From NCBI GenBank assembly GCA_016744475.1, contig JADGEH010000002.1, forward strand, positions 41,980 to 105,979: a DNA stretch of 64,000 bases, written 5' to 3'. The notes below the pieces were generated by a model. That model was not told where the DNA came from, did not search any database, and saw only the letters and a list, made by a program, of their open reading frames with translations. Shown here in pieces: positions 28,703 to 37,650 of this stretch. The stretch's first letter is position 1; each line of letters opens with the position of its first letter. The stretch comes from Thiotrichales bacterium. GTDB lineage: Bacteria; Pseudomonadota; Gammaproteobacteria; Beggiatoales; Beggiatoaceae. The position numbers and the translations under genes were made by a program.

Positions 28703-29027
28703 AAAAACCTGTATTTTTGCTGATAAGGAACAAGAATCCTAAAGAGCAGAAATTTTAACATGAGGAGGTTTTAGGCGACGGCTTGAATTTAAGGGGTCAC
28801 ACCGCTTGAAGCGACATTATGTCTCATATAGGGCATGAAATGATGTGTACGACAGGTTCTCATTTGACGATTCATACCCAAAGCTCACGACAAAAATGCA
28901 CCGCAGAAGCGCAAAGAACGCAGAGGAAAAGCTTTTACTCTGCGACCTCTGCGTCTCTGCGGTGAAATCAGGTGTTTGAGGGACAGGAAAACTATAGAGA
29001 TATGAAATGATTTATACGGGGGATCAT
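28703..29027. other. Upstream region with a CGCAGAG-type hairpin repeat
   Basis: Contains ATGTGTACGACAGGTTC, a relic of the TTGTACGAC family, and the imperfect inverted repeat ACCGCAGAAGCGCAAAGAAC...CTCTGCGTCTCTGCGGT at about 28899-28966. A similar CACGGAGGCACGGAG...CTCCGTGTCTCCATG pair is found near 30485-30565. No gene is seen. Confidence 0.5.
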
Positions 29028-29029
29028 TA

Positions 29030-29186
29030 GACTTGTCCGGGTTTAAACGCCGTAGCGAAAAGCAGCGTGATTGAGCGGTTTTTTTCGTTCATTTGAGGCG
29101 AATAGTCATTCTATTTAACGAAAAGGAACGGGGAAAACCGCCAATATCCGCTGTTTTGCAGTCGGTGTTTTAAGCCCGGACAAGTC
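29030..29186 (+). mobile_element. 159-bp repeat element, type A, copy 1
   Basis: Starts GACTTGTCCGGGTTTAAACG, ends TTTAAGCCCGGACAAGTC, flanked by TA on both sides (29028-29029 and 29187-29188). The core contains TTTTTTTCGTTCATTTGAGG and CGAATAGTCATTCTATTTAA. No coding capacity. Copies at 35726 (inverted) and 37851 have the same length and over 90 percent identity by eye. Confidence 0.85.
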
Positions 29187-29195
29187 TATTCAAGA

Positions 29196-29516
29196 CTAAC
29201 GTGCAGACAACACCAACGGATCGCCGAAATAGCTGCTGAGTTGATAGGTTTCCAACATATCCACCACCATATGACTATGATTAATCAAACGACAATCTTT
29301 ATGAACCAACATGGCTTCGCGTTTGAGCAATAATAATAATTGCATCCCGGCGGTATCTATATCGCTCACATCGGCTAAATCAATATCTAATTGCTCACAA
29401 TCATTTAAAGTATCTAATAAGCTATCTTTCAATTCAGTGGCATGAGCAAGAATGAAATCCCCCACTAAACGTAGTGTGCAATGTTCTCCACGTTGCTCTG
29501 ATTCTATTTGCATCAT
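29196..29516 (-). CDS. STAS-domain protein (anti-sigma-factor-antagonist type)
   Basis: It has 106 residues, a single STAS domain. Typical features are CTLRLVGDFILAHATELKDS at the start, and the DIDLADVSDIDTAGMQLL loop, where the position usually holding the phosphorylated Ser is in the DTAGM turn (Thr in DTAG). Proteins of this kind bind anti-sigma or switch kinases, or act as MlaB-like lipid-transport partners. Two adjacent ATGs (29516 and 29513) are possible, with GAGG five or eight bases away. It follows the CBS-domain gene after 70 bases on the same strand. No kinase or phosphatase partner is near. Confidence 0.85.
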   Translation of the reverse strand: MMQIESEQRGEHCTLRLVGDFILAHATELKDSLLDTLNDCEQLDIDLADVSDIDTAGMQLLLLLKREAMLVHKDCRLINHSHMVVDMLETYQLSSYFGDPLVLSAR

Positions 29517-29586
29517 TGAAACCTCGCCCGTTATTTCTCATCGAGAAATGATGGCGCACCTTATAATAGGTGCGCTTGTTGTTTGC

Positions 29587-30180
29587 TTAACCCAATACTT
29601 GCTTCATCTCAGCCAAAGAATGCGGCATATTCACAATAGGGTCTTCACCGCGTCCTAATTGACGACTGATTTGTGAGCTAGAAAACAAACCACACACCAC
29701 TTGCCGTCCTTTATCATCTTCATCTGTCACCAACAAATGCTGACGTTCTAAACTTTTAAGTGTTTGAATGATGTGCCCTACTTCCGCATCCTTAACGCTC
29801 AGCATCCGTACTGATTTCACTTCCGATTGTGGCAGCATGACCATTTTGACGGAAATTTGCGCATGAGAGAGCTTGTCTTCTTGTGCCAATTTAACCGGTT
29901 TTTCGCCCAATATATCGAAACTGCTGATAATCCCAACAATCCCGTCATCTTCGCCTGTCACTAATAACAAGCGAATGCCCGCCAATTTCATTTTTTTCAA
30001 GGCATATTCAATATTGGCATCTTCATCAATGGTGACAGGTGGAATGTGGTGAAAGTCGGTCATTACTTTGAGAGCAGGACTATCTTCACGAATGAGTCGT
30101 TCTCCAGGTTCCACCAAAAAATAAGGCGTACCTGCTTCTAAACTACTGAAACTTAAAACGGCGTAATCCTGTTGGGACAT
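29587..30180 (-). CDS. Tandem CBS-domain protein
   Basis: It has 197 residues. Two CBS motifs are recognisable: one around VTIDEDANIEYALKKMKLAG to IVGIISSFDILG (about 48-95), and one around SVKDAEVGHIIQTLKSLERQ to VVCGLFSSSQISRQLG (about 127-176). Such pairs bind adenine nucleotides and sense energy charge. No other domain is attached, so it may regulate a partner. It lies directly upstream of the STAS protein, perhaps in one transcript. The ribosome site is AGGAGAAT before the ATG. Confidence 0.85.
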   Translation of the reverse strand: MSQQDYAVLSFSSLEAGTPYFLVEPGERLIREDSPALKVMTDFHHIPPVTIDEDANIEYALKKMKLAGIRLLLVTGEDDGIVGIISSFDILGEKPVKLAQEDKLSHAQISVKMVMLPQSEVKSVRMLSVKDAEVGHIIQTLKSLERQHLLVTDEDDKGRQVVCGLFSSSQISRQLGRGEDPIVNMPHSLAEMKQVLG

Positions 30181-30643
30181 GGGTATTCTCCTAATATAGT
30201 GGTGCGTTATGCAGCAGTTTTTGGTTCAACGCTGTCTGTTTGAAGTGCTAAAAATAGCGACTACTTCACGCTGTGTTTCTTAATGTTATGGGATATGCAG
30301 GATGAAAAACCTATTTCCAGAAGGGTTTTGAGTTCCATCCCTTAGTGCAGTGTCAAGAAGGCGCGAGCAAAAGTCAAAACATCAAGACTTTGTAATCTAT
30401 AAAAATACTTTATCTCCTTGAGCATCAGCCTCCATTTGGCTCTTTTGGGTTAGGAATGTCTCTCAGTACTGGAACCTTTTTTTACCACGGAGGCACGGAG
30501 AACACAGAGAAAAACCTTTGAAATACAACTTGGTATCCTCTGTGATCGCCTCCGTGTCTCCATGTCTCTATGCCAAACATTAAGCCTAAAAGTTAAGTTT
30601 GAAAAGCACTGGAGGCTGACCAAGAATAAAACGTAGAACGGAG
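30181..30643. other. Intergenic region with CACGGAG-type inverted repeat
   Basis: Holds CCACGGAGGCACGGAGAACAC near 30485 and its partial complement GATCGCCTCCGTGTCTCC near 30545. It is a scattered repeat of a type widespread in environmental bacteria. No gene is visible. Confidence 0.45.
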
Positions 30644-31099
30644 TCACCACATCGGTTCAAAAAAGGAAAAAACAACAGGCTGTTGACTTCGATCTGCTGA
30701 CTTCAAGCGTAAACCTTTGCTTTTAAAGCTACATCTGTCATTTTTTTCTCTAGCGAGTCCCCCCGACATATATCCGAAATAAATTTTACTATTACTTTTA
30801 AATGCCGCATTCATAACATCAAGCGCTTTTAATGTTTCACGCTGGGTTGGACGGGGTGATGAGGGGGAATATGGAAACCATGACCAAAATGGAATATTTT
30901 CGTAATCAAGCATAACCGTAATGACTTTACAATGTTCTATAACGTCTCTGGGTGTATTCTCTAAAACGGTTAAATCAAATGTAACGGGTTCTTTTGAGCT
31001 TATGTAAGTATTGACTTTAACATACCAATAATCTCCTCCTGCATTGCAAGCTAATGAAATAAAGGCCATTATCATTAATGTAAAAAATTTTACTTTCAT
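30644..31099 (-). CDS. Small secreted protein of unknown function
   Basis: Not recognised. It has 151 residues. The N-terminus MKVKFFTLMIMAFISLACNA is a signal peptide; the Cys at 18 sits after SLA, which is not a good lipobox, so Sec cleavage after CNA is as likely as lipidation. The mature part has three or four predicted strands (YWYVKVNTYIS; VTFDLTVLE; HCKVITVMLDYE) and two further cysteines (CKVI and RCSFK) that could form a disulfide. The stop lies just past a repeat zone. It has no obvious partner. Confidence 0.6.
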   Translation of the reverse strand: MKVKFFTLMIMAFISLACNAGGDYWYVKVNTYISSKEPVTFDLTVLENTPRDVIEHCKVITVMLDYENIPFWSWFPYSPSSPRPTQRETLKALDVMNAAFKSNSKIYFGYMSGGLAREKNDRCSFKSKGLRLKSADRSQQPVVFSFFEPMW

Positions 31100-31484
31100 T
31101 TTATGCTCTCATTGTTGTCAAAGAGTTTCTATGTTTTAATTCATTCCTATCCGTTTAAACCCCTTTATGTTGGTTATCCCTTAAACGCTGGCGTTCTTTT
31201 GCGCCGTTTGCGTTGTCTTTAGGGACTTAAAACGGATGGTTCGAGTCGTACAACTGATGTCATTTTTCTATAGGTCACCCGTTTATTAATAACAGCAATA
31301 CAGAGAATTGACATCTTTATCTTGCAAATGTTGCAGTGCAGCGTAAGACTGTTAAAATTCTCATAAATTGTCACATGGCAGTCATTTATGAGCCTAACAG
31401 TAACGATGTTTAGTCACTAAAATGAGCTAAGCACCCTTATGACACCATTGAAAAACAACATAAATACAGACTCAGGAGCGTGTA
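31100..31484. other. Divergent promoter region between secreted protein and aceB
   Basis: A 385-base gap. It holds a stretch GAGTCGTACAACTGATGTC at about 31240, a relic of the TTGTACGAC repeat family, and AT-rich sequence. AGGAG at 31473-31477 serves aceB. No regulator site was recognised. Confidence 0.4.
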
Positions 31485-33095
31485 ATGACAGACTTATCAC
31501 AGCCTACATTTGAGCAAAATGGACTTCAGATATTTGCTGACATCAAACCCGAATATGCGGACATTTTAAGCAGCGAAGCTTTAGGTTTTATCGCTGCTAT
31601 TACACGCGAATTCAGCGCACGCCGCGAACAATTATTGGCGCGTCGGGTTGAGCGTCAAGCTGAAATCAATGCAGGCAAATTACCGGATTTTTTACCTGAA
31701 ACTCAAGCGGTTCGTGATGGCGACTGGACTGTGGCAGAGACTCCGGCGGATTTACAAGATCGCCGAGTGGAAATCACAGGGCCCGTAGATCGCAAAATGG
31801 TCATCAATGCGCTGAATTCAGGTGCAAAAGTGTTTATGGCCGATTTTGAAGATGCTTCCAGCCCTACTTGGGAATTAATGGTGGAAGGTCAAATCAATGT
31901 GCGTGATGCCAACCGCCGTGCGATTGATTTCACCACACCTGAAGGCAAAGACTATAAATTAAAAGATGAGATTGCCACGCTTTTAGTTCGTCCTCGTGGT
32001 TGGCATTTGGATGAAAAACACATCTTAGTCGATGGAAAAGCGATTCCTGGTGCTTTCATGGATTTTGGCTTGTACTTTTTCCACAACATTAAACATCAAC
32101 AAGAAAAAGGCTCTGGCACCTATTTCTACTTGCCTAAAATGGAAAGTCATTTAGAAGTGCGGTTATGGAATGATGTGTTTAATTTTGCTCAAGACCGTTT
32201 AGGTATTGCTCGCGGTAGCATTAAAGCCACTATGTTAATTGAAACCATTCCTGCTGCCTTTGAAATGGATGAGTTTTTATATGAATTAAAAGATCATTGT
32301 GTGGGTCTTAATTGTGGTCGTTGGGATTATATTTTCAGCTTCATTAAACGCTTTCACAACTATCCTGAATTTATTTTACCGGATCGTGCCACTGTCACCA
32401 TGACCGCGCATTTCATGCGTTCTTATTCTCAGTTAGCGATTAAAACCTGTCATAAACGCAATGCCCACGCGATGGGCGGCATGGCGGCGCATATTCCGAT
32501 TAAAAATAATCCACAAGCCAATGAAGCAGCGTTTAATAAAGTGCGTGCGGATAAAGAACGTGAAGCTATAGATGGGCATGATGGTACTTGGGTCGCACAT
32601 CCAGGTTTAGTACCTGTGGCGATGGAAATTTTCAATAAGAACATGCCGAATGCACATCAGAAAGAAAAATTGCGTGAAGATGTGTCTGTCACGGCAAAAG
32701 ATTTATTAACATTGCCTGAAGGCGAGCTTACTGAAGCAGGTTTGAAAAATAATGTGAGTGCTGCGGTGAATTACATGGCAGCATGGTTAGCGGGCAATGG
32801 TTGTGTACCACTACACAATTTAATGGAAGATGCCGCCACCGCAGAAATCGCGCGTGCTCAATTGTGGCAATGGGTACGTTATCCAAAAGGTCAATTGAAT
32901 GATGGACGCGATGTAACGGTTGAAATGTTCCGCGAAGCATTGCAAGAAGAACTGAAAGGTATTCGTGAACAATTAGGCGATGCCGCTTATCAAGCCAGTC
33001 ATTTTGAATTGGCAGCACAACTGCTGGATCAAATTACCACCAGTGAAGACTTTGCCGAGTTCTTAACCTTAGTAGCTTACGAACATCTTCCTTAG
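31485..33095 (+). CDS. aceB: Malate synthase A
   Basis: Condenses glyoxylate with acetyl-CoA to malate, the second step of the glyoxylate bypass, and lets the cell grow on acetate or C2 units. It has 536 residues, the usual length of isoform A. Family motifs are present: FMADFEDASSPTW, LLVRPRGWHLDEKH with the catalytic Arg, YFYLPKMESH, and GLNCGRWDYIFS. The C-terminal NYMAAWLAGNGCVPLHNLME supports this too. Isocitrate lyase is not in the window. It follows a strong AGGAG and ends at a terminator 46 bases downstream. It may work with the ackA operon in acetate use. Confidence 0.97.
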   Translation: MTDLSQPTFEQNGLQIFADIKPEYADILSSEALGFIAAITREFSARREQLLARRVERQAEINAGKLPDFLPETQAVRDGDWTVAETPADLQDRRVEITGPVDRKMVINALNSGAKVFMADFEDASSPTWELMVEGQINVRDANRRAIDFTTPEGKDYKLKDEIATLLVRPRGWHLDEKHILVDGKAIPGAFMDFGLYFFHNIKHQQEKGSGTYFYLPKMESHLEVRLWNDVFNFAQDRLGIARGSIKATMLIETIPAAFEMDEFLYELKDHCVGLNCGRWDYIFSFIKRFHNYPEFILPDRATVTMTAHFMRSYSQLAIKTCHKRNAHAMGGMAAHIPIKNNPQANEAAFNKVRADKEREAIDGHDGTWVAHPGLVPVAMEIFNKNMPNAHQKEKLREDVSVTAKDLLTLPEGELTEAGLKNNVSAAVNYMAAWLAGNGCVPLHNLMEDAATAEIARAQLWQWVRYPKGQLNDGRDVTVEMFREALQEELKGIREQLGDAAYQASHFELAAQLLDQITTSEDFAEFLTLVAYEHLP

Positions 33096-33141
33096 TCAAG
33101 GTTCAATATTTTCTTTCCAGTTTTGAACTCTAAGCAGAGAT

Positions 33142-33182
33142 AAAAAAACCGGAGGGTGCTTAAAACACCCTCCGGTTTTTTT
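33142..33182 (+). terminator. Bidirectional Rho-independent terminator after aceB
   Basis: AAAAAAACCGGAGGGTG pairs perfectly with CACCCTCCGGTTTTTTT over 17 bp, with loop CTTAAAA. Strong T tracts on both strands. Confidence 0.95.
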
Positions 33183-33222
33183 ATGCTTCAATAAAGATGT
33201 TTTTTCAGATATAGCCAAACCC

Positions 33223-33255
33223 AAGACTGCCAGTCCTTGAAGGACTGGCAGTCTT
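33223..33255. repeat. AAGACTGCCAGTCC palindrome
   Basis: A perfect 33-base palindrome abutting the 159-bp element that begins at 33257. The left flank (ATATAGCCAAACCC) matches the inverted flank of the copies at 17749 and 55350. Confidence 0.85.
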
Positions 33256-33256
33256 A

Positions 33257-33415
33257 GAGCCTATACGAAAATGGGATAATCGGCTGCAAACCCGCCCTTT
33301 TGGTCAGGATTTCCGCTTTTTTTCGTTAAATAGCTCGCTATTCACCTTAAAAAACCGAAAATCCTGCCTCAAAATGGCGCATTTTCGCTTCGATTCCCCA
33401 TCTTCATATAGGCTC
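33257..33415 (+). mobile_element. 159-bp repeat element, type C, copy 1
   Basis: Starts GAGCCTATACGAAAATGGGA and ends TCTTCATATAGGCTC, flanked on both sides by TTA. The core TTTTTTTCGTTAAATAGCTC with GCTATTCACCTTAAAAAACC is shared with types A and B. Type C copies lie at 40079, 55508 and 56484. Confidence 0.85.
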
Positions 33416-33444
33416 TTAACAACTGATGCCATTTGCTATAGCTT

Positions 33445-33675
33445 TTAATTGTTGCCGGCTTTCACCTTCGCTCCACTCAGAGGATACCCCAGCAATGGTG
33501 CAAACAAACAAACATTGAACAGACCGGTCAACAAAGGCAATGCTCCCACCCCTGCGATGATATAACCCTCATTGCCTCCCACGCCCAAAATACCCCAGGC
33601 CATCAACATTAGACCCGCCAAAACGCGAATGATACGACCCGCTGGAGAGGCTATAAAGCTAACAATACTATTCAT
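33445..33675 (-). CDS. DUF2892-family inner-membrane protein
   Basis: It has 76 residues and two or three membrane helices. The run RIIRVLAGLMLMAWGILG, then LPLLTGLFNVCLFAPLLGYPL, is the YgaP/DUF2892 signature, with the conserved Cys in CLFAPLLG. Proteins of this type occur alone or fused to rhodaneses, and are common in sulfur metabolism genomes. The ATG at 33675 follows AGGAGTT; an upstream start at 33705 has no ribosome site. Role unknown. Confidence 0.85.
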   Translation of the reverse strand: MNSIVSFIASPAGRIIRVLAGLMLMAWGILGVGGNEGYIIAGVGALPLLTGLFNVCLFAPLLGYPLSGAKVKAGNN

Positions 33676-33831
33676 CTTAAGAACTCCTGTGATGTAAAGA
33701 CACATTGTTTAAAAATAGGTAAAAAAATCATGCCTCTGTGAACACCCCGCAGATGTTTAAGGCAGCTCTATAGTAGAAGCGTATGATTTTTTTTACTGTG
33801 ACTTTAGTTACACAAGGGGAAATAACCCGAC

Positions 33832-35616
33832 CTACTCTTTCTCTGCTTGCTTGACCTTCAAACGAATGCCTAATTCGCGTAATTGCGCATCGCTGGCGAC
33901 CGATGGAGCGGAGGTCAGTAAGCAACTGGCGGTTTGGGTTTTGGGGAAGGCGATCACGTCGCGGATAGAGCTGGCTCCTGCCATTAACATCACAAAGCGG
34001 TCTAAACCAAAAGCCATACCGCCGTGTGGTGGGCAACCGTATTTCAGCGCATCCAACAAAAAGCCAAATTTTTCGCGGGCTTCTTCGTCTCCAATCCCCA
34101 GCATTTCAAATACTGCGGCTTGGATCTGTGGGTCGTGGATACGAATCGAGCCACCGCCGATTTCTGAACCATTCAGCACCATGTCGTAACCGCGAGACAG
34201 GGCTTTGCCGGGATCGGCTTTGAGCGCTTCGATGTCGTCGGTGTTGGGCGCAGTGAAGGGGTGGTGCATAGCTGACCAGCGTTTTTCTTTGTCATCCCAT
34301 TCAAACATTGGGAAATCTGTGACCCACAGAATGCGCCAGCCGTCTTCGACTAGGTTTAAGTCTTCGCCGAGTTTCAAACGCAATGCGCCCAATGATTCAT
34401 TCACCACAGAAGCTTTGTCGGCACCAAAGAAAATCAAGTCGCCGTCTTTTGCGCCTGTGCGTTCTAAAATGCCGTTGACCGCATCATCCGGCAGGAATTT
34501 CATGATTGGCGACTGCAAACCTTCGCGGCCTTTGCTGGTGTCGTTGACTTTGATGTAAGCCAAACCTTTCGCACCGTAAATACCGACAAATTTGGTGTAA
34601 TCATCGATTTGTTTGCGGGTCAGTGCGCTATTGCCACCAGGGACTAACAATGCGGCGACACGGCCTTTAGGGTCTTTGGCAGGGCCTGCGAAGACTTTGA
34701 ATTCAACGCTGCTGAGCAGATCGGCAATATCAATGAGTTCCAGTGGATTACGCAAATCAGGTTTGTCTGAGCCGTAACGACGGATAGCTTCATCAAAGGG
34801 CATGACTTGGAATTTTTCAGATAAATCTACGTCCATCACCTGTTTGAACACGTAACGCACCATGTTTTCCATCACATCACGCAGCGTTTGTTCGTCCACA
34901 AAGGACAATTCCATATCTAACTGGGTGAATTCTGGCTGGCGATCAGCGCGTAAATCTTCATCGCGGAAGCAACGCACGATTTGGTAATAGCGATCCATGC
35001 CGGACATCATTAGCAATTGTTTGAACAATTGCGGGGATTGTGGCAGAGCGAAGAAATTACCATTGTGAGTGCGGCTAGGCACTAGATAATCGCGTGCGCC
35101 TTCGGGAGTCGCTTTGGTCAACATCGGAGTTTCGATGTCCATGAAGCCGTTATCGTCTAAATAGCGGCGCATGGCGCTGGTGACGCGGTGGCGAAGCTTG
35201 AAACGCGCTTGCATCTCTGGACGGCGCAAGTCGATATAGCGATAACGCAGGCGCACATCTTCGTGCACGTCTTCGTCGTCAATTTGAAACGGTGGTGTTT
35301 CTGCGGCGTTGAGAATCTCTAATTGTTTGCCCAGTACTTCAATTTCCCCGGTGCGGATGTCGGTATTTTCAGTCCCTTCAGGACGACGGCGCACGCGGCC
35401 TGTGACACGCAGCACAAATTCATTACGGACTTTTTCAGCATGGGCAAAGGCTTCTTCGGTATCAGGATCAAACACCACTTGCACGAGACCTTCGCGGTCG
35501 CGTAAATCAATAAAAATAACGCCGCCGTGGTCACGGCGACGGTGTACCCAACCGCATAAAGTGACGGTTTGATCCAGCAATTGTGTGTCAACTTGTCCAC
35601 AATAATGGCTGCGCAT
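33832..35616 (-). CDS. aspS: Aspartyl-tRNA synthetase
   Basis: Class IIb synthetase of 594 residues, the bacterial type. The N-terminal OB fold holds the anticodon-binding segment ([20 protein letters not shown]). Motif 2 is [20 protein letters not shown], a GAD insertion domain lies at about 290-420, and motif 3 is [16 protein letters not shown]. It charges tRNA-Asp, and possibly tRNA-Asn if a GatCAB pathway exists. AAGGAT precedes the ATG. Upstream lie a type A element and an orphan terminator. Confidence 0.97.
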   Translation of the reverse strand: MRSHYCGQVDTQLLDQTVTLCGWVHRRRDHGGVIFIDLRDREGLVQVVFDPDTEEAFAHAEKVRNEFVLRVTGRVRRRPEGTENTDIRTGEIEVLGKQLEILNAAETPPFQIDDEDVHEDVRLRYRYIDLRRPEMQARFKLRHRVTSAMRRYLDDNGFMDIETPMLTKATPEGARDYLVPSRTHNGNFFALPQSPQLFKQLLMMSGMDRYYQIVRCFRDEDLRADRQPEFTQLDMELSFVDEQTLRDVMENMVRYVFKQVMDVDLSEKFQVMPFDEAIRRYGSDKPDLRNPLELIDIADLLSSVEFKVFAGPAKDPKGRVAALLVPGGNSALTRKQIDDYTKFVGIYGAKGLAYIKVNDTSKGREGLQSPIMKFLPDDAVNGILERTGAKDGDLIFFGADKASVVNESLGALRLKLGEDLNLVEDGWRILWVTDFPMFEWDDKEKRWSAMHHPFTAPNTDDIEALKADPGKALSRGYDMVLNGSEIGGGSIRIHDPQIQAAVFEMLGIGDEEAREKFGFLLDALKYGCPPHGGMAFGLDRFVMLMAGASSIRDVIAFPKTQTASCLLTSAPSVASDAQLRELGIRLKVKQAEKE

Positions 35617-35725
35617 CTGTTTTTTATCCTTGTTTATTTAACGTTACGCACGCTTGATGGTGCGATGAATCAGGCATCAATGCCTGCAAACTCTGAATAA
35701 GTGTTCTAAGAACCCGTGTTCAGTA

Positions 35726-35882
35726 GACTTGTCCAGGCTTAAGACACCGACTGCAAAACAGCGGACATTGGCGGTTTTCCCCGTTCCTTTTCGTTAAATA
35801 GAATGACTATTCGCCTCAAATGAACGAAAAAAACCGCTCAATCCCACTGCTTTTCGCTACGGCGCTTAAGCCTGGGCAAGTC
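35726..35882 (-). mobile_element. 159-bp repeat element, type A, copy 2 (inverted)
   Basis: GACTTGTCCAGGCTTAAGAC to TTAAGCCTGGGCAAGTC with TA at both edges. It reads as the reverse complement of the copies at 29030 and 37851. It lies about 110 bases before the aspS start. Confidence 0.85.
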
Positions 35883-35886
35883 TAAT

Positions 35887-35924
35887 AAAAAAAGATAACA
35901 CCCTAACGGTGTTATCTTTTTTTT
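35887..35924. terminator. Orphan bidirectional terminator hairpin
   Basis: AAAAAAAGATAACACC pairs with GGTGTTATCTTTTTTTT around CTAAC. Good T tracts on both strands, but no gene ends here: aspS starts to the left and the cytochrome fusion starts to the right. It might end an unseen small RNA or be left from a lost gene. Confidence 0.7.
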
Positions 35925-36172
35925 AGGTCAACATAAAAACGTGCAATTTTAAGGTGTTCAGCGGTCAGAGTCTATACGGCTACGGGATAATCGTTCGTTG
36001 TAAAAGCGGTGTATCTAAGGGCTTTTGAGTCTTTTTTCTGGATTTAACCCCTAAAACCACCGTTTGCCGTCTCTGCTGCACCATTTATCTTGCCTTGAGA
36101 CAAGCTTAATTTTCACTTAAGAATCAAACGATAATCTCTCCCACACTGTATTTCCAATCAATTTACAACAAC

Positions 36173-36230
36173 TAAGCATTGATACAAAAACGGAACATTG
36201 CAGGCTCTGTTCTTTGCGTATCAATGCTTA
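36173..36230 (+). promoter_or_regulatory. 5'-leader hairpin before the calcium-repeat cytochrome gene
   Basis: TAAGCATTGATAC (36173-36185) and GTATCAATGCTTA (36218-36230) are a perfect 13-bp inverted repeat, with an inner GAACA/TGTTC pair. The right arm ends directly before the ribosome site AGAGAGAGG. In RNA this would form a long stem beside the site and could control translation or stability; as DNA it could be an operator. Which of these applies is unknown. Confidence 0.7.
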
Positions 36231-36247
36231 AGAGAGAGGTCTATATC

Positions 36248-37507
36248 ATGTCATCAAATCGTATTCGCACCGCTATCGCAGGCATCTTATTCGGCAGCAT
36301 GGTCGGAGGATTAGCTTCTGTTCACGCCTTTACGCCTGGGCTACATGTTAATGAATTAGAAACAGATCGTAGCGTCTTAAAACGTTCACCCGGCGAACGC
36401 TTGGTGTTAAGAACGCGCTTTAGCGAGCCTAAAACCGGGGATTTATACCTGGCGGCGATGCTTGGTAATTCTCTGTTGTTTTTTAACTCAAACAATGTCT
36501 TAACCCCCAGTCCTGCACCTTTCCGCCATTATCAAGATTTTTCTGGTACAGAAACCCTACTGGATATGGATACGCAGCAGATTCCTAGCGGCACTTATCC
36601 ACTGTATCAAGTCGTCACCGTACCTAATGGTAATGTATTGAATCCAAACGATTGGGTAGGCGGCTTGTCGAGTTTAAGTGCGATCAACTTTGTGGTTGAT
36701 CGGCCTGTTGAAGTGACTCATGACTATAACGAAGATGGTTTCCCTGATACGGATCAAAACCGTGATGGTTTTCATGATGATGACTTTAATCGTGATGGCT
36801 TTCACGACGATGATTTTAACCGTGACGGTTTCCATGACACGGACTCAGACCGCGATGGTTTCCATGACGATGATTTAGACCGTGATGGTTATCATGATGA
36901 TGATTTTGATCGCGATGGTTTCCATGACGGTGATTCAAATCGTGATGGTTTTCACGACAATGATGCTGACCACGATGGTTTTCAGGACAATGATTTAAAT
37001 CATGATGGTTTTGGTGATGACGACAACAATGAACATCAACAAGGCAATGACCATCATCCAGAAACAAATGATATTGACGATAATCATCACGAAGGCGGCA
37101 CTGAACTTCCTGATAATTCAGGTAGTGATATAGACAATGACATGGATGATGGGGTAGAACACGGGATAGAGAATGAAGCAGATGATGGAATAGAAAATGA
37201 GACAGACGATGACATGGATGATGAAGATGACCATGACGTAGACAACGACGATGATGTCCAAAATAACGATCCAGACAATAATACGGTATCGCAACCTCCT
37301 GTAACACCACCTGCCACAACAGGTAATGGACAAACCTTGTATTCACAAAATTGTGCCTCTTGCCACGGTACTTCTATGGTCGGCAGAAGCATGGATGCCA
37401 CCCGCATTCGCTCTGCCATCAATACCAATCGTGGTGGAATGGGTTCCCTCAGTGGCTTAAGCGATACAGAACTGGCTGATATTGCTCGTTATTTGAGTGG
37501 TCAATAA
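36248..37507 (+). CDS. Secreted calcium-repeat / cytochrome c fusion protein
   Basis: It has 419 residues. Signal peptide 1-27 (cut after VHA). Residues 28-157 form a domain of unknown family. Residues 161-260 are ten exact 10-residue repeats, consensus NRDGFHDDDF, giving D-x-N/D-x-D-G motifs as in thrombospondin type 3 and dockerin-like calcium loops. An extremely acidic linker follows to about 345. Residues about 355-419 are a class I cytochrome c, with C369-ASC-H373 and candidate axial Met398. The start at 36248 has AGAGAGAGG. The arrangement suggests a calcium-stabilised stalk holding a haem domain outside the inner membrane. I know no named family with this layout. Confidence 0.85.
   Translation: MSSNRIRTAIAGILFGSMVGGLASVHAFTPGLHVNELETDRSVLKRSPGERLVLRTRFSEPKTGDLYLAAMLGNSLLFFNSNNVLTPSPAPFRHYQDFSGTETLLDMDTQQIPSGTYPLYQVVTVPNGNVLNPNDWVGGLSSLSAINFVVDRPVEVTHDYNEDGFPDTDQNRDGFHDDDFNRDGFHDDDFNRDGFHDTDSDRDGFHDDDLDRDGYHDDDFDRDGFHDGDSNRDGFHDNDADHDGFQDNDLNHDGFGDDDNNEHQQGNDHHPETNDIDDNHHEGGTELPDNSGSDIDNDMDDGVEHGIENEADDGIENETDDDMDDEDDHDVDNDDDVQNNDPDNNTVSQPPVTPPATTGNGQTLYSQNCASCHGTSMVGRSMDATRIRSAINTNRGGMGSLSGLSDTELADIARYLSGQ
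36728..37027 (+). repeat. Ten 30-bp coding tandem repeats
   Basis: Units of type AACCGTGATGGTTTCCATGA followed by CGATGATTTT, with third-position changes between units. They encode the DxN/DxDG calcium repeats. Length changes by replication slippage are likely between strains. Confidence 0.9.
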
Positions 37508-37523
37508 ATTCGGATATTAAATA

Positions 37524-37638
37524 GACTTGTTGCAAGGGGTATTTATAGGCTGCAAAGGCGTGGATTTTGGCCTGTTTTTCCGCTTTTTCTCAGCAAATAA
37601 CCTGCTATTCGCCTCAAAACCACACCTTTTCACAACGA
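37524..37638 (+). mobile_element. Truncated 159-bp repeat element, type B
   Basis: Begins TA-GACTTGTTGCAAGGGGTA and continues through the core (CCGCTTTTTCTCAGCAAATA; GCTATTCGCCTCAAAACC) to ACACCTTTTCACAACG, where the right end CTTGCAACAAGTC should follow. It is cut off there by the REP-like array. Confidence 0.75.
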
Positions 37639-37650
37639 GTTAAAGAGTTT

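Noticed and set aside
35968..36110. Possible fifth type C 159-bp element
   Set aside because: Only the first bases (GAGTCTATACGGCTACGGGA) are similar; core and right end are not recognisable, so not counted.
36728..37027. 30-bp regular repeats, considered as a CRISPR array
   Set aside because: Units abut with no spacers and encode in-frame calcium motifs.
36816..37346. Long minus-strand frame opposite the calcium-repeat gene
   Set aside because: It is the antisense of a repetitive GAT/GAC-rich region, which gives His-rich nonsense; no ribosome site or family.
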